64,000 nucleotides of DNA from Undaria pinnatifida (Eukaryota > Sar > Phaeophyceae > Laminariales > Alariaceae): positions 11,477,715 through 11,541,714 of the forward strand of contig JABAKD010000030.1 in assembly GCA_012845835.1 (NCBI GenBank), written 5' to 3'. The first letter of the stretch is position 1; each line of letters starts with the position of its first letter. The notes under the pieces were generated by a model. That model worked only from the letters and a program-made list of their open reading frames with translations, did no database searches and was not told where the DNA came from. Both the position numbers and the translations under genes were made by a program. Shown one piece after another: positions 1 to 10,802 of the stretch.

Positions 1-1000
1 CTTGTTTTTTGGAGGGCCATTTGGTCATTCGAGACTGAGTTTTTGAGCAGTGCAACGTCCCGTCGTTACGTGTGTTACACGTTTCGTCGAGCAGCGTGCG
101 GAGTAAGAGTAGAATGAGTTTCTGTGGTTGTTTTCATTTTCTTACAACACGGAGTTTTGTTTTTCTTGGTTCGGCTAGGCCCCGTACTGGGTACTAGTAT
201 CTCGAGGAAATCGGGAATAATCGAATTTTATTTGAGTCGATTTTCGATAATTGTGTCATCTTTACCCGGACATTTTTGACAATAAAATTGTCGTTTTGTC
301 ATTTTCACCTGGACATTTTTTGTAATAAAATTGTCGTTTTCACCCTGGCAATGATTTTCGACAGTAGTTGATGTTTGCAACATGAGACTGTTGTTATTTT
401 GTTTTGAGGCTTCAAGCATTTCATTTGAGGGTTTTGATTTTTGAGTGGACGATTTGAGTTTTGTATTGCGTTTTGGTTTTCGAATTTGGTCTGAGATTGG
501 TTTTTGAGTTGCTGTTTTATTTTCTGGGTTTAAAGTACGATGAGTTCATTACGATGTGACGATGGATCAACACCCTGCGATGTCGTGCCTTGTCATGCAC
601 AGAGCAGGGGGGATATTGGTATGTTCGTCGTGCGTAACGAGGAGGGGGGATGTTGGTTGTCCTCATGAACACGACGGTTATCATCCATCTTATGTCAGGG
701 AGCTCCATATATTGGTGAGGGGTTCATGCACAAGGTGTGAGAGGACTATTTGGCCGGATGTTTCCCGACATGGTTTTGCCATGAGTTGCCACTCGTTGTT
801 TTGCTCCATAGGAGGCCGAGTCAGGCTCGACGGCTGGATAATATTAGAGAGAGTTCTGTGTCACTGTCTTGAATCGCCACCACGCCTTCCCGCGCCAGCT
901 GCGTGTACACCTCTAGAGACTAATCAACACCCAGATACTATGGAACGTACAAGACCAACTGAAAATGGAAGAGGCAATTACTTCAAATACAATGCGTCTC
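1..1000. other. Intergenic; no gene recognised
   Basis: No ORF here resembles a known protein. The only structure seen is at about 240-352, where an AT-rich segment with the core AATAAAATTGTCGTTTT occurs twice in tandem (roughly 50-bp period). The 192-codon frame at 556-1134 overlaps the 3' end of the decarboxylase gene on the other strand and has no recognisable domain. Confidence 0.5.
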
Positions 1001-2728
1001 TCACCGGGCGCCCCAAAAGCGTGCGACGTCGCGAACGCTCTCTTTTTCCTTCACCAGGCGGACACAAAGTTGACCGTCTCCATCCCTCGCGTACCCATAC
1101 ACTGCCGTCAAACGCCTCGAACAATGGCGGCTGAACAACGACAGAGTGTTGGCTCCTGTATCGCGCACCACAACCAAATCTCCTGAAGCCGCGCGGGGAA
1201 GGCTCGAGCCGCGCGTGACGTAATCCCCCTGAAAACACAGCGGGCCCGCCACATCTGTCAAAACAAACGTCCCCCCCAAAGATTTCCCCGTTCTCCCGTG
1301 CATCGACAATCGATGGCAGTATTTCCCAGGGCAATAGCTGGCGCGTACGAAAAGATCAGCCCCCACGTGCGTCACTAAGGTTTGGTGGATTGTAGACATG
1401 GGAGATTTTCGTGCCTCGTCGTCGCTGGCATCGGCAAAAGATCCGTCTGTCGTCGGTTTCCTTCTGGGAGGCGTGTCTGTCGCATCCCTCTCCTCTTCCT
1501 CTGCCGGACTTTGTTCGGGGACGTTATGCCGGACATACTCAACTACGCTGACTGTCAGCGCGCTCTTCGCCACAAGGGCTCTTCCGAATTCAGTCATGAC
1601 TGTGCGCTGTGTGTTCTCGAACAGCGTGGGTGCCGATTTTCTTAAAGCTGTCGCGTACTCGTTGAACGACGGGGACACTTCGTCTGAGTCGTAGTTCGCT
1701 GGCAGCCCCCCGCCAATGTCCAGCAGAGTCACCCTTCCCTTGCCCACTTCCCCATCCACGGTGTCCGCTATACTGCAGAGGGTGGCGACGCCCTCCGTTA
1801 ACTGGTCGAGGGAGCAACCTTGCGACCCGACGTGGGCGTGCAAAGCGATTAGCCACGGCCATTTTCGAAAAGCCTCCACTGCAGCCCGGATGTTCGATAG
1901 CGTGGCAGGCACCCCGAACTTGCTGGTCGGCACCGACACACTAAGCTCGGATATCGTGCCAGCCCCGACAAGGGGGTTAAATCTGATGCCGACACGCGCT
2001 GTCGTTGCAGAAGCATTTGCCCCTGGAGCCGCCTCCTTCCTTCGTAGAATGGTGTCGATGCGATCGAGCTCGTCAAAGCTGTTGGCGTTGACCAGGACAC
2101 CTTGAGATAAGGCCAACTCTAGCTCCTCGTGGGTTTTTGCTGGAGAATCAAAAGCGACCATGTCCGCGGGACATCCATGAGCAAGAGCCATGTACAGCTC
2201 CACGAGAGAGGCCGCCTCGATGCCTAAACCAGCATCCAAAGCTTCCTCGATCACGAAAGCTAACGGGCAGCTCTTGATGGCCAGGCAGTGCCGCCAGTGC
2301 GGTGGGAATGCGTGCCGCACCGCGGTGAAGGCCGCGCGAAGAGAGTCGACATCAAACACCACGGCTGAGTGATCTCGTTCCCGCTGCTGTTGGGTGACGT
2401 TTGCCGTATCGCCTGCCGCCTCGCCTGCTGCATCGCCCCCCGAGAAAACGTTCATATCCGACATGCACTTAAGTACATGGGGGATATCATCCTGTCGCAC
2501 AGATGCCTCCCTCGGTTGGCTATCATTACGGCATGGCATTGTTGTCGATCGTGCGAACAAGCAAGAACGAGCCACAGCAGCGGAAGCGCTGTTGGTGCTT
2601 CCTTCTCGTTTACTAAGCGCGGAGTCGACAAAAGCCAGCACAGGTCCGCCGCTATTTTCAGGCATGGCCTCCACGCAGCTGTGATCAGCGTGGACAACCG
2701 CTGTCCCGCTGTCTTGGCAATCTGCCAT
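1001..2728 (-). CDS. Fold-type III PLP-dependent decarboxylase (ornithine/diaminopimelate decarboxylase superfamily)
   Basis: A single uninterrupted 575-codon frame. The family removes the alpha-carboxyl of ornithine, diaminopimelate, arginine or lysine using PLP. Visible landmarks: K152 in LAIKSCP (PLP Schiff-base lysine), GLGIEAAS at 168-175, FDSPAKT at 193-199, HVGSQ at 299-303, the phosphate-binding DIGGGLP at 337-343, EFGRALVA at 380-387 (usual EPGR), and GPLCFQGD at 495-502 with the catalytic Cys498. Two oddities: the GAYT/GAYG tyrosine that contacts PLP is Asn (DTGANT, 523-528), and an acidic, low-complexity insert lies at about 405-445. The first roughly 115 residues do not look like family core. 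The HVGSQ and C-x-x-G-D spacing is closer to diaminopimelate than to animal ornithine decarboxylase, so the substrate is left open. The start is the first ATG of the open frame; a downstream start is possible. Confidence 0.88.
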   Translation of the reverse strand: MADCQDSGTAVVHADHSCVEAMPENSGGPVLAFVDSALSKREGSTNSASAAVARSCLFARSTTMPCRNDSQPREASVRQDDIPHVLKCMSDMNVFSGGDAAGEAAGDTANVTQQQRERDHSAVVFDVDSLRAAFTAVRHAFPPHWRHCLAIKSCPLAFVIEEALDAGLGIEAASLVELYMALAHGCPADMVAFDSPAKTHEELELALSQGVLVNANSFDELDRIDTILRRKEAAPGANASATTARVGIRFNPLVGAGTISELSVSVPTSKFGVPATLSNIRAAVEAFRKWPWLIALHAHVGSQGCSLDQLTEGVATLCSIADTVDGEVGKGRVTLLDIGGGLPANYDSDEVSPSFNEYATALRKSAPTLFENTQRTVMTEFGRALVAKSALTVSVVEYVRHNVPEQSPAEEEERDATDTPPRRKPTTDGSFADASDDEARKSPMSTIHQTLVTHVGADLFVRASYCPGKYCHRLSMHGRTGKSLGGTFVLTDVAGPLCFQGDYVTRGSSLPRAASGDLVVVRDTGANTLSLFSRHCSRRLTAVYGYARDGDGQLCVRLVKEKESVRDVARFWGAR

Positions 2729-3011
2729 CGTGCTCTTTTGCTATATCGCCCTTCTCGAAGGGGTCGATTCGCCACTAATGGCCTCTGCCACCTGCCACCT
2801 GCTGGTACCCGGAAAGGCGTCAAATTCCACCGCACAAAAACGAAAAAAGAGATGCAACGATAGACTATAACGTCAAATATTATGAAACCGGGGTTTCGTC
2901 TAAAACAGCCCCGCACTGGGTCATTCAGCGTTCTGTGTGCTCTTTCACCGGCGCCGTGCTCCCCTCTGACGCCTTCAAATGACACACCACGCCCATAGGA
3001 ACCCCACCAAG

Positions 3012-3022
3012 TCATTATATAG
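3012..3022 (-). promoter_or_regulatory. TATA-like element upstream of the decarboxylase gene
   Basis: On the minus strand the sequence reads ACTATATAATG about 290 bases before the decarboxylase ATG. Position and sequence fit a core promoter, but such short AT runs are common by chance and there is no transcript evidence. Confidence 0.2.
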
Positions 3023-3118
3023 TCTGATATGTAGTTGGTGTGGCTTTTGTCTCGTCAGAAGTGGAGGAATTCAGTGCACCGCGGCCCTGTACATGTGTAG
3101 TTGTCGTTTGCGCAGTTG

Positions 3119-3255
3119 ACATACTTCGTGCGTATTTGGCTCCCAGCAGTCAGCAGTCGCGCCGCCAGTTTAGGCATTTTTCACCAACATACTTCGTGCG
3201 TATTTGGCTCCCAGCAGTCAGCAGTCGCGCCGCCAGTTTAGGCATTTTTCACCGT
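3119..3255. repeat. 68-bp near-perfect tandem duplication
   Basis: The segment starting ACATACTTCGTGCGTATTTG occurs at 3119 and again at 3187 with almost no differences, so the duplication is recent. The terminal TTTTTCACCGT is then partly repeated once more. Confidence 0.85.
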
Positions 3256-3259
3256 TTTT

Positions 3260-4480
3260 CACCGTCACTGCTGTCGCGGTGGTAAATATTGATGAAATCG
3301 CCTACGATTCGCCGTGTGCTCGTGTATACCGGGAGGGAAGGTATTCCAGGTTGGCGGGATTTGTGATTTATGTCACCGACGCCGCAATCGCTGGAGACGT
3401 GCGCCTCAAAAACAACAACAACAGCAGTAGTTCAATGTGAACAAAACACTTGGAACGGCACGGAGCCTATACATGGGGACACTTTCGTCTCTTCCAACCT
3501 CTCAGAACTGGGATTATTTGACTTTTGGATACTACCTCGTACCAAGTATCACGTGTCACCACTGCCTATACTGTAGTACCTGGTATGATACCTGTCTGCT
3601 GTACACGTAACGCATCACCCACAACAGAAGATTACAAACACACCTACGACAGCATACTGCGCTTGTTGTGTGCGAGACAGAGCTTCGTCCTCACACAAAC
3701 TAGAAGACAGCAGCACCACCACCACCATCGAAACCACCACAGGCGGGTTCCGAGGTAAAGCCGGAAATTTTTCACGAGATTTTGAACGCGGCAACCACGA
3801 GGATTTGAGCTCTGAAAAAATGCACAAACTGCCGCTTGGTTAAGGGGATTACGAAAATATAGTTTTTTTTTCATTTGGCCTTCGTGATGGTAAGTAAGTT
3901 ATACTTTACTCACGAATAAGTGGCTAAAATTAAGGTAAAATAGCATTCGCGGGCCCCCCGAGAAAATTTCAAACGCCTCCGAATCTTATAGAATTTTCAG
4001 GTTATGGTAATTTTGGGGTGTAGATCACGAATCCGTCGTTAGATTTTTGATCGGGATCGATTTGACCTTGATACAGCAGCTGCGCAAAGATACGTGCAAA
4101 AAGGGGGCATAACCTGGGATTTACTAGGGATTAGACTGAAAAACTCCCACCCGTAGAAAACGATCCACACGTTGTCAGAGCTCTGTAACACGTCGATTTG
4201 AGGTGATTTTAGAGTGGGGAACACGAAGATATCAGTGGATTGTCCTGGTAGTTATATATACTTTTGGAATCGACTTACGGCTGCCCAAAAGCTGACCTTA
4301 GCTGAGCAATTTCAAATTTCCTGGGATTTTTTATTCTCGGTTTCGGGCTCGAGTCTTCGCCTGAACAACTTTCTGAGTGGCTCTACCCCCCCTAATTCGA
4401 CCAAGCGGAAGCGATTGCCGCCATGTTCGAGAAAAAAAAGTTCGGCAATGCGGAGAAAAAAAAAATGATCCGAAGGGGAG
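3260..4480. other. Intergenic; no gene recognised
   Basis: No coding region or RNA gene is recognised. A CAC-rich microsatellite lies near 3710-3740. One ACCTGGTATGATA motif, a sequence recurring throughout the window, lies at about 3577-3590. Confidence 0.4.
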
Positions 4481-4485
4481 CTTGT

Positions 4486-4830
4486 TTTTTTCAGGGCTTT
4501 TCACGGGTCATGACCCGACCCGCGGGTCGGGTCAAGGGGGTTTCAAAATCTCGCGGGTCGGGTCGGGTCGGGTCATCACGTTTTAAAATCTCACGGGTCG
4601 GGTCGGGTCGGGTCAAGAGGTTTTCAAAATCTCGCGGGTCGGGTCGGGTCGGGTCAAAAGGCTTCAAAATCTCGCGGGTCGGGTCGGGTCGGGTCAAGAG
4701 GTTTTCAAAATCTCGCGGTTCGGGTCGGGTCATGACCCGCGAGATACGGGTCACTTCGCGGGTCAAGCCATAATGACCCGTGAGTTGTTTTGGGCTGACC
4801 CGCGGGTCCAACCCGCGGATCTAGCCGGCG
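4486..4830 (-). repeat. GGGTC minisatellite array, truncated copy of the tRNA-headed repeat family
   Basis: It starts with CAGGGCTTTTCACGGGTC, the conserved 3' end of the family read in reverse. It continues as units of about 40-50 bp, each ending in (GGGTC)3-4 after a TCAAAATCTCGCGGGTC-type spacer. The tRNA-like head seen in the 5.66 and 14.46 kb copies is absent. Long open frames in several phases here (for example at 4423-4773 and 4491-4811) are by-products of the repeat. Confidence 0.8.
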
Positions 4831-5089
4831 GATCCGCCTTTTTCAAACTTACAGGTGAGAGCCACGTTGATGCCGTGTAGGCGCCCCGCGGGTCGGGCCC
4901 GCGGGTCCGCCAATAAAATACAAACATTTCGGCTTCCTGCCTCCCTCGTGCCGATGCTCCGATCATATGTCATCACAGCGTGCAGAACAATCACCAGGCA
5001 GTACCCCTAGCTACTCGTACCAAGGCATACAGCAGTGTGACGCGAATCCCGTACCTACTGAAGCCGTAACAACAGCAGTAATATTACGG

Positions 5090-5446
5090 TCATACCGGTA
5101 CGAAAAGTGACCAAACGTAAAAAGGCAAGGAAGGGCAGTCGTCGTCGAAGCAGCAGCAGCAGCAGCAGCACTGGCAGCAGCAAGTACCAGCAGCAGACCC
5201 CGGATTCTTGCGGATCGCAGCCCCTGCTGACAGACCCACCGCCCCAGTTGTGGGCTTGCTGCCGGAGGCGTCTCAGCTAGGCTGCTTGCCGGGGCTGGAG
5301 ACTGCACAGATAGAAGATAGATACAACAGCAGTGTAGTAGTAGTAGCTAGCTCGAGAATTATTATACCACCAGTAGTAGTACGAAATGTGACCAAACGTA
5401 AAAAAGCAAGAAGAAGAGCAGCCGTTGTCGAAGCAGCAGCGGCAGC

Positions 5447-5484
<38 letters not shown>

Positions 5485-5640
5485 CAGCAGCAGCACCCTA
5501 GCAACAGCAAGCACCAGCAGCAGCAGACAACGCATCCTCGCGGATCGCACCCCCTGCTGACAGATCCACCGCCCCAGTTGTGGGCTTGCTGCCGGAGGCA
5601 GCTCAGCTAGGTAGGCTGCTTGCCGGGGCCGGAGATTGCA
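5090..5640. repeat. Tandem duplication of a CAG-microsatellite segment
   Basis: A segment starting GTACGAAAAGTGACCAAACGTAAAAA (described here by its two halves, GTACGAAAAGTGACC and AAACGTAAAAA), passing through a (CAG)n tract and ending in CCCAGTTGTGGGCTTGCTGC and TTGCCGGGGC, occurs at about 5096-5306 and 5378-5637. The CAG tract is expanded in the second copy (5447-5500). Poly-Leu, poly-Cys and poly-Ala frames across it are artefacts. Confidence 0.8.
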
Positions 5641-5662
5641 CTTGTAAATTATAACTAGCTCG

Positions 5663-6226
5663 CTCGTCGGGTCGCTCGTCGGGTCGACCCGGTGGTCTAA
5701 CGGTACGGGCATGTCCATGCATGTGGGTTGCGGTTTCTTTCCTATTCCTCGCGCGCACACCACATGACATAATCATCAAATCAGCTGCAAACAATGCCGG
5801 TAAAAAACGCAGAGAACAGGACATACTGGGAAAAGTACGAGGGACCAAGGACCAACCAACCGACCGAGGTATACATGCTTTGACCCGTGGCTTTCTGACT
5901 TTGATCCGTGAGAAATGTCACGGGTCAATTTCACGTGACCCGCCAGACGACCCGAATCTCGCGGGTCACCCGGATTGTCGCGGGTCGGGTCGGGTCGGGT
6001 CAGGACGATTTCAAAATCTCGCGGGTCGGGTCGGGTCGGGTCAAGACATCTCGAAAATCTCGCGGGTCGGGTCGGGTCGGGTCAAGACGTCTCAAAAATC
6101 TCGCGGGTCGGGTCGGGTCGGGTCAAGACGTCTCGAAAATCTCGCGGGTCGGGTCGGGTCAGCTGACCCGACCCGACCCGACCCGACCCGCGAGATTTGA
6201 CCCGACCCGTGAAAAGCCCTGGTTTT
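5663..6226 (+). mobile_element. SINE-like element with tRNA-like head and GGGTC minisatellite body
   Basis: The head at 5690-5745 contains GGTGGTCTAACGGTACGGGC, which resembles the A box of tRNA-Glu/Asp/Gly, followed by GGGTTGCGGTTTC, a degenerate B box. A unique body follows to about 5935, then units of about 47 bp built on CGCGGGTCGGGTCGGGTC. It closes with a near-perfect palindrome centred at 6162/6163 and the terminal segment GACCCGTGAAAAGCCCTGG. A second nearly full copy lies inverted at 13.84-14.47 kb, and headless copies lie at 4.49 and 39.06 kb. Calling it a SINE is an inference from the Pol III-like boxes and repeated copies. Confidence 0.65.
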
Positions 6227-6570
6227 TTTGGGGACATTTTTTTAAACGTCGTATTTAGCCGTTTAAAAGCAAACCACGAAGAAGTCGATTTTTTTTTTCT
6301 TATTATTCCAAGCTCGGAAGAGCAGTCCGGCTTTAGGTCGGAACCCGCCCACAGGCACACCACACCAGCACCACAGCAGCAGCACAGCAAAAGAGACAGC
6401 AGAAGAGACAGCAGTAGAGGCGGTGGTGACCTAACGTCGCCGGCGACAGTGTACGTGCCAGATTTCAAAAATAAAAAAGGCAAACGGCTAAACAAGACCT
6501 TCCAATTCAAAATAAAACCACTTACTTTCCCAAAATCAGACGCCATAATGGACAATGGACGCCCCTTATT
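6227..6570. other. No gene recognised
   Basis: Unique-looking sequence with a CAGCAG/ACAGCAG-rich stretch near 6365-6420. It separates the GGGTC element from the helicase-fragment unit. Nothing coding is recognised. Confidence 0.4.
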
Positions 6571-7140
6571 TCTTATTCGAGCGAAGCGAGTTTCTAATCT
6601 ACACCTGGGCCTCGCAATATAGGCTCCCATGAAAAAAAAGTAGTTCGCGTGCGTGCCTTCGACTAAACTTTATTTTAGTGTGGGACCATTTGATTTTAGA
6701 CTGCAGGTGTAGGCAGACCACCACGGAGCAACAAAACATACACAGCAGACCACACGGGCAAAAACAGCAGCACACACCGCTCACACAGCCGGCACACAGC
6801 GCTCACACAGCGGGCAGCACACAGACAACGTGCGCATACACACAGCAGACCACACGGGCAAAAACAGCAGCACAACCCGCTCACACAGCCGGCACACACC
6901 GCTCACACAGCCGGCACACAGCGCTCACACAGCGGGCAGCTCACAGACAACGGGCGCAGCGGGCGACAATAGTGGCCAGCGGAGAGCGGGCATGGAGAGT
7001 GTGTGCCCGCTAGGGGTGTGTCCGCTGAGTGTATCTACTGCTGTCTCGTGGTGAGAGTAGGTCATCATGGAGAGACGTCCGTTGGGGGCGATTGGCCCAA
7101 ACTCGGTCCGTGCGCCAACGCCAGAAGGGCGACAGCAGAC
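6571..7140 (+). repeat. Left flank of helicase-bearing unit; inverted copy at 15.99-16.42 kb
   Basis: The stretch from TATTCGAGCGAAGCGAGTTT through CACAGCCGGCACACAGCGCT-type short repeats to the segment before the helicase fragment recurs in reverse complement at 15993-16417. Inside it, a roughly 90-bp block with ACACGGGCAAAAACAGCAGC is duplicated in tandem (about 6750 and 6850). Confidence 0.85.
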
Positions 7141-7660
7141 ACGGCGGAGGGGCTTGAGAGGGACCTCTACCTAGCTAAGGGAGCCAAGGCCATGCTCACG
7201 AATAACCTGTACCAACAAGTTAGACTCGTGAACGGCATTCGAGGCCAAGTCGTCGAGTTGGCGTTTGCAGACGACGCGCCCCCGCCGAACCTCCCCCTTT
7301 ACGTTGTCGTCAAGTTCAGAGGGTACTCAGGGGGGGAATGGTCGTCTCAGGAGAGATATAGAGGGTGTGTGCCGATTTCTCCCGTAGACACTACTTGGCA
7401 GGACGGGGGAACGCAGGTCAGGACGCAACTGCCGTTGAGGCTCTGCTGGGCCATCACTACGCACAAAATCGCAGTGGCAGACGTTAGAGAAGGCCGTCAT
7501 AGACTTGGGGCCGAAGGAGGCCTGCACGGGGCTTACTTTTGTCTGTCTCAGTAGGGCTAAAAGACTAGCGGACCTCATGGTAGAGCCCATGAGTTTCGAC
7601 AGGATAGATAGGCAAGCTTGGAAACTCGGACACGATGAAGGCTAGGTTGCGGGAAGAAGT
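7135..7660 (+). pseudogene. PIF1-like DNA helicase, C-terminal fragment, frameshifted
   Basis: The translation shows the C-terminal half of superfamily 1B PIF1-type helicases: LAKGAKAMLTNNLYQQ, LVNGIRGQVVELAF, YVVVKFRGYSG, RTQLPLRLCWAITTHK. At about 7468 one extra A shifts the frame. In the shifted frame the protein resumes as SQWQTLEKAVIDLG then FVCLSRAKRLADL, i.e. motif VI and the terminal serine-arginine motif. The N-terminal Walker A and B part is absent here. PIF1-like helicases occur as host genes and in Helitron-type elements; a Helitron origin is possible but no terminus was confirmed. A second, shorter copy lies at 15.47 kb. Confidence 0.8.
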
Positions 7661-7739
7661 TAGGCTGGTGGACTTAGCACAAAGCACGCGGGATAGGTAC
7701 ACAGGCATGGGCGTCTTCAACGCCGTCGCGGCCAACTAA

Positions 7740-7925
7740 TTACCACATCAATTGCAATACAACAAACGTTACATCGGCTCTATTCCACCTGTGGTGCCCC
7801 TCGCAATCACACGAACCAATGGCCCGTGGACGCACACGTCTGACGACATTCACATCTATCAGATGTCGCTCGTTTTAGCGACAGCTATTATTGTATCTTT
7901 TCCGATGCAGTTCTTTCTGGAGCCT
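7740..7925 (+). repeat. Right part of helicase unit with hairpin
   Basis: This segment, including GGCCCGTGGACGCACACGTC, matches about 15795-15930 closely. It contains an inverted repeat, TGTCGCT-CGTTTT-AGCGACA, at about 7864-7884. In the second copy the stem is 10 bp (AGCTGTCGCT...AGCGACAGCT). The hairpin is near where the two copies stop matching, as expected near an element end, but no CTRR terminus is obvious. Confidence 0.6.
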
Positions 7926-8261
7926 CAAAACTACAAAATTAATCGCCAGAAATAATCGCTCAAAAAAAATCCATAATAAATATATATATATAATCCTTTT
8001 TTGGTGTCAGGTATGATATTTGGTCAGGAGTTTTTTGTCTCGGCCCAAGTATGCGATTCGCGGAACTGGAATTCCCGGTCGAATATAGCTTCGTTCGAGC
8101 GCCGCCTTCCGGGGGCGGCTCCAACGCCCCTCGCCCTTCCGTGTCCGTTCCGCACATCGACGTGAACGCGGACGGATGCCGAACGAGACAAGCGAGAAGT
8201 TGCAACAATACCGCATGTCGAGGAGGAATTTCGGGAATTTTGGTTGCATCTTGATGTCTGC

Positions 8262-8480
8262 AACGCCTAGATGATCTACAAAATTGGCATCATTTCCAAA
8301 CGGTACGTGATAGTGTTTGGAATTTTGCGGTGGCATGTGCAACTTAGTAGACACTTATAAAACTCAAAAAAATCGCGATTTTGGGTATTTAGAGCCAAAT
8401 TATGCGCACCTGGAGTTTTATACGCGTGCCGGAAATTGCGATATTTTCGCGACCTGTGGTCCGCAAAACACAACCCAAGT
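8262..8480. repeat. Repeat with inverted and direct partial copies at 9.33-9.60 kb
   Basis: ACAAAATTGGCATCATTT...GGAATTTTGCGGTGGCA recurs in the same direction at about 9497-9590. AGACACTTATAAAACTCA recurs in inverse at about 9428-9450. The roughly 1-kb interval between (8.5-9.3 kb) holds no recognisable gene. This could be a decayed element with complex ends. Confidence 0.6.
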
Positions 8481-8499
8481 GCGAAAAATCGCACAGGGC

Positions 8500-9320
8500 T
8501 TTTTTTCCCCATCGCGATTTTTAATGTTATTTTTTGTTGAGTAGAGCCAGAATTACTGACAGACAGGATTGGACACGCCCCGGAAAACACGTACCTACCC
8601 ACACGAGGCTTGCTTCTCCACGATACCATCCGATCGTCACCGCGACAACATGGACAACCACAGCAGCGATGGCCGCGGGGACGGGGTTGAATACACACAG
8701 CAGGTGGGTGCTCCCGTGGCTGGGGAGGGGCGGATGCCCGAGATGCCCGGATTCAGAGGCACCACCACAACATCCAGTGCTCCACCCATGGACGGATTTG
8801 TGACGGAGTAGAGGTATGCCCCCAACCCGGCAACAAGCGGTTAGCGGTTGGCGCGAAGGACGCACAGAGGGGAGGAGGCAACACATGGCAGCCGCAACAT
8901 TTCAATGCCGTCGCTGATGCCATGGGTTCTGGTGTGGGCTCTACCCACGGCAACATCAGCCGGAAGCTAAGAGATCTAACGAGCACTACTACTGCTGTAG
9001 ATTACACGTCGTGGGAGTAGCGAGATACCGATGCCCGCCAGCGTCGCGTAGGCACAAGCTTTGACAATGTGTCTCACCACGAGCGCGAGCCGTGTCTGCG
9101 CTGCGGCATCGTTCATGCCAAGAGCCAAACTCATGATAGATGCAGGCGCTGATGCTTGCCGAGCTACCGGAAGCAGCAGCTACAGCAGCAGCAGCAGCCA
9201 CGTCCTTCGACCAGCGATGTGCTGTGTGTGTTGTGAGGAGTGAGGAGCTGACCGAGGGCTACGGGATTGTCACCGAATTTGTTCGTATCTTGGCACATAA
9301 CCCGAGTTTATATCTCATGT
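8500..9320. other. No gene recognised between the repeat ends
   Basis: Several overlapping frames of 60-140 codons exist but none has a recognisable domain. A (CAG)n tract lies at about 9175-9200. The segment is bounded by the 8.3 and 9.4 kb repeats, so it may be element interior. Confidence 0.3.
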
Positions 9321-9914
9321 ACTCCTGGAAGAAAAGGCGATTTTGAGTTTTATATCGGGTGGTTTGCGAAATCGCAAATCACGATGTAGAATTTGGGTTG
9401 AAGATCCGAAATATCGCACTCCTCTGAGTTTTATAAGTGTCTAGTATTGTTTGGTCACAGATTGTGCACCAGGTGTTTAATTGCACGCGCCTGGATGATT
9501 TACAAAATTGGCATCATTTACAAACGGTACTTACTTGATAATGTTTCAAAACAATAGGTACTTGATAATGTTTGGAATTTTGCGGTGGCAACTAATTATT
9601 GTTTGATCACAGATTGTGCACCAGGCCCTCGAGACGAGACGAAGCAAGGTTATTTGCCCCGTCCCGTCCGAGACCCAGAGAAGCGTAGGGCAGCAGCTGC
9701 CAGGGGTGTGAGACGAGGCATGCACGGCATGGGCTAGAAAACGTTCCCTGCAACAACTGCCCGCCACAGTATAAACGCGCGGAAGCCGCCATGGGTCATG
9801 ATTTGAGTTTTGCTTTACGTGGTCACTGCTGTTGGGGTAGCTTGAACGAACGCAGGCAAGGGGGGTTGACATAACAAAGGAATAACTGACTGCTGTGCTC
9901 CAGCTAGCTACTGC

Positions 9915-10800
9915 TGTGGAGTGCCCTCATCAACTGAAACCAACCAACAGATACACATCTTGCCCGGGCTCGAGCGCAGGGGCGCCGGTCTGTCAAAGGG
10001 CCAATCCAGCCGTCGCGGTGATTCGTTGTTCATGGTGCCGCGCTGTAGGCTTCATACGTGCAGCGGTTGGTTGCGTGTGTGCTGTTGAGCTGTCATGTGC
10101 TGTGTGCGTGCTGGCCATGTGGCTGAAGGTGTGGCTGCAAGACGACACATGATGCGTCCAGAAGAACGCGTGTTAATTATACCAGTAGTATTAGATCGCT
10201 CTAATAATTCGGCTTTTTATATTATTGCGTTTGGTGCTGTTGGAGTGTTCATCATTTTGAGCGTGCTTGGTCTGCAGACACAGATAGGCTCAAAACCGTT
10301 CCTTTGCGCGACCTTACGCAAAAACATTCAGCAGGAGGAGTTACTGTATGAGGAATGTGTATAACTTCGTCGGGTGAATACGCACGTGAAAAAATTGCAT
10401 CTGCCACAGTAGTCTGAGTGCCTTCATCAACTGAAACCAACCAACAGACAGACACACATCTTGCCCGGGCTCGAGAGCAGGGGCGCCGGTCTGTCAAAGG
10501 GCTAACCCAGCCATCGCGTTCGTTCGTTATTGATGGTGCCGCGCTGTAGGCTTCATACGTGCAGCGGTTGGTTGCGTGTGTGCTGTTGGGCTGTCACGTA
10601 CTGTGTGCGCGCTGGCCATGTGGCTGAAGGTGTGACTGCAAGACGACACATACATGTGTCATGATACGTCCAGAAGAACGCGTGCTATACCAGTAGTAGT
10701 AGATCGCTCTAATAACTCGGCTTTTTATATATTATTGCGTTTGGTGCTGTTGGAGTGTTCATCATTTTGAGCGTGCTTGGTCTACAATAGGCTCAAACCT
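9915..10800. repeat. Direct duplication of a roughly 375-bp segment, about 500-bp offset
   Basis: The segment from CATCAACTGAAACCAACCAA through GGTGCCGCGCTGTAGGCTTC to GAGCGTGCTTGGTCT occurs at about 9927-10275 and 10427-10783. Copies differ by a few substitutions and small indels. No conserved protein frame runs through both copies. Confidence 0.85.
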
Positions 10801-10802
10801 GA

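Noticed and set aside
4423..4811. Proteins with repeated SRGSGRVGS or DPTRPDP motifs
   Set aside because: They come from the GGGTC array in several frames and both strands; the same happens at 5.9-6.2, 13.9-14.2 and 39.1-39.4 kb.
7740..7930. Helitron 3' terminus after the hairpin
   Set aside because: The hairpin is present, but no CTRR end or AT target dinucleotide could be placed consistently in both copies.
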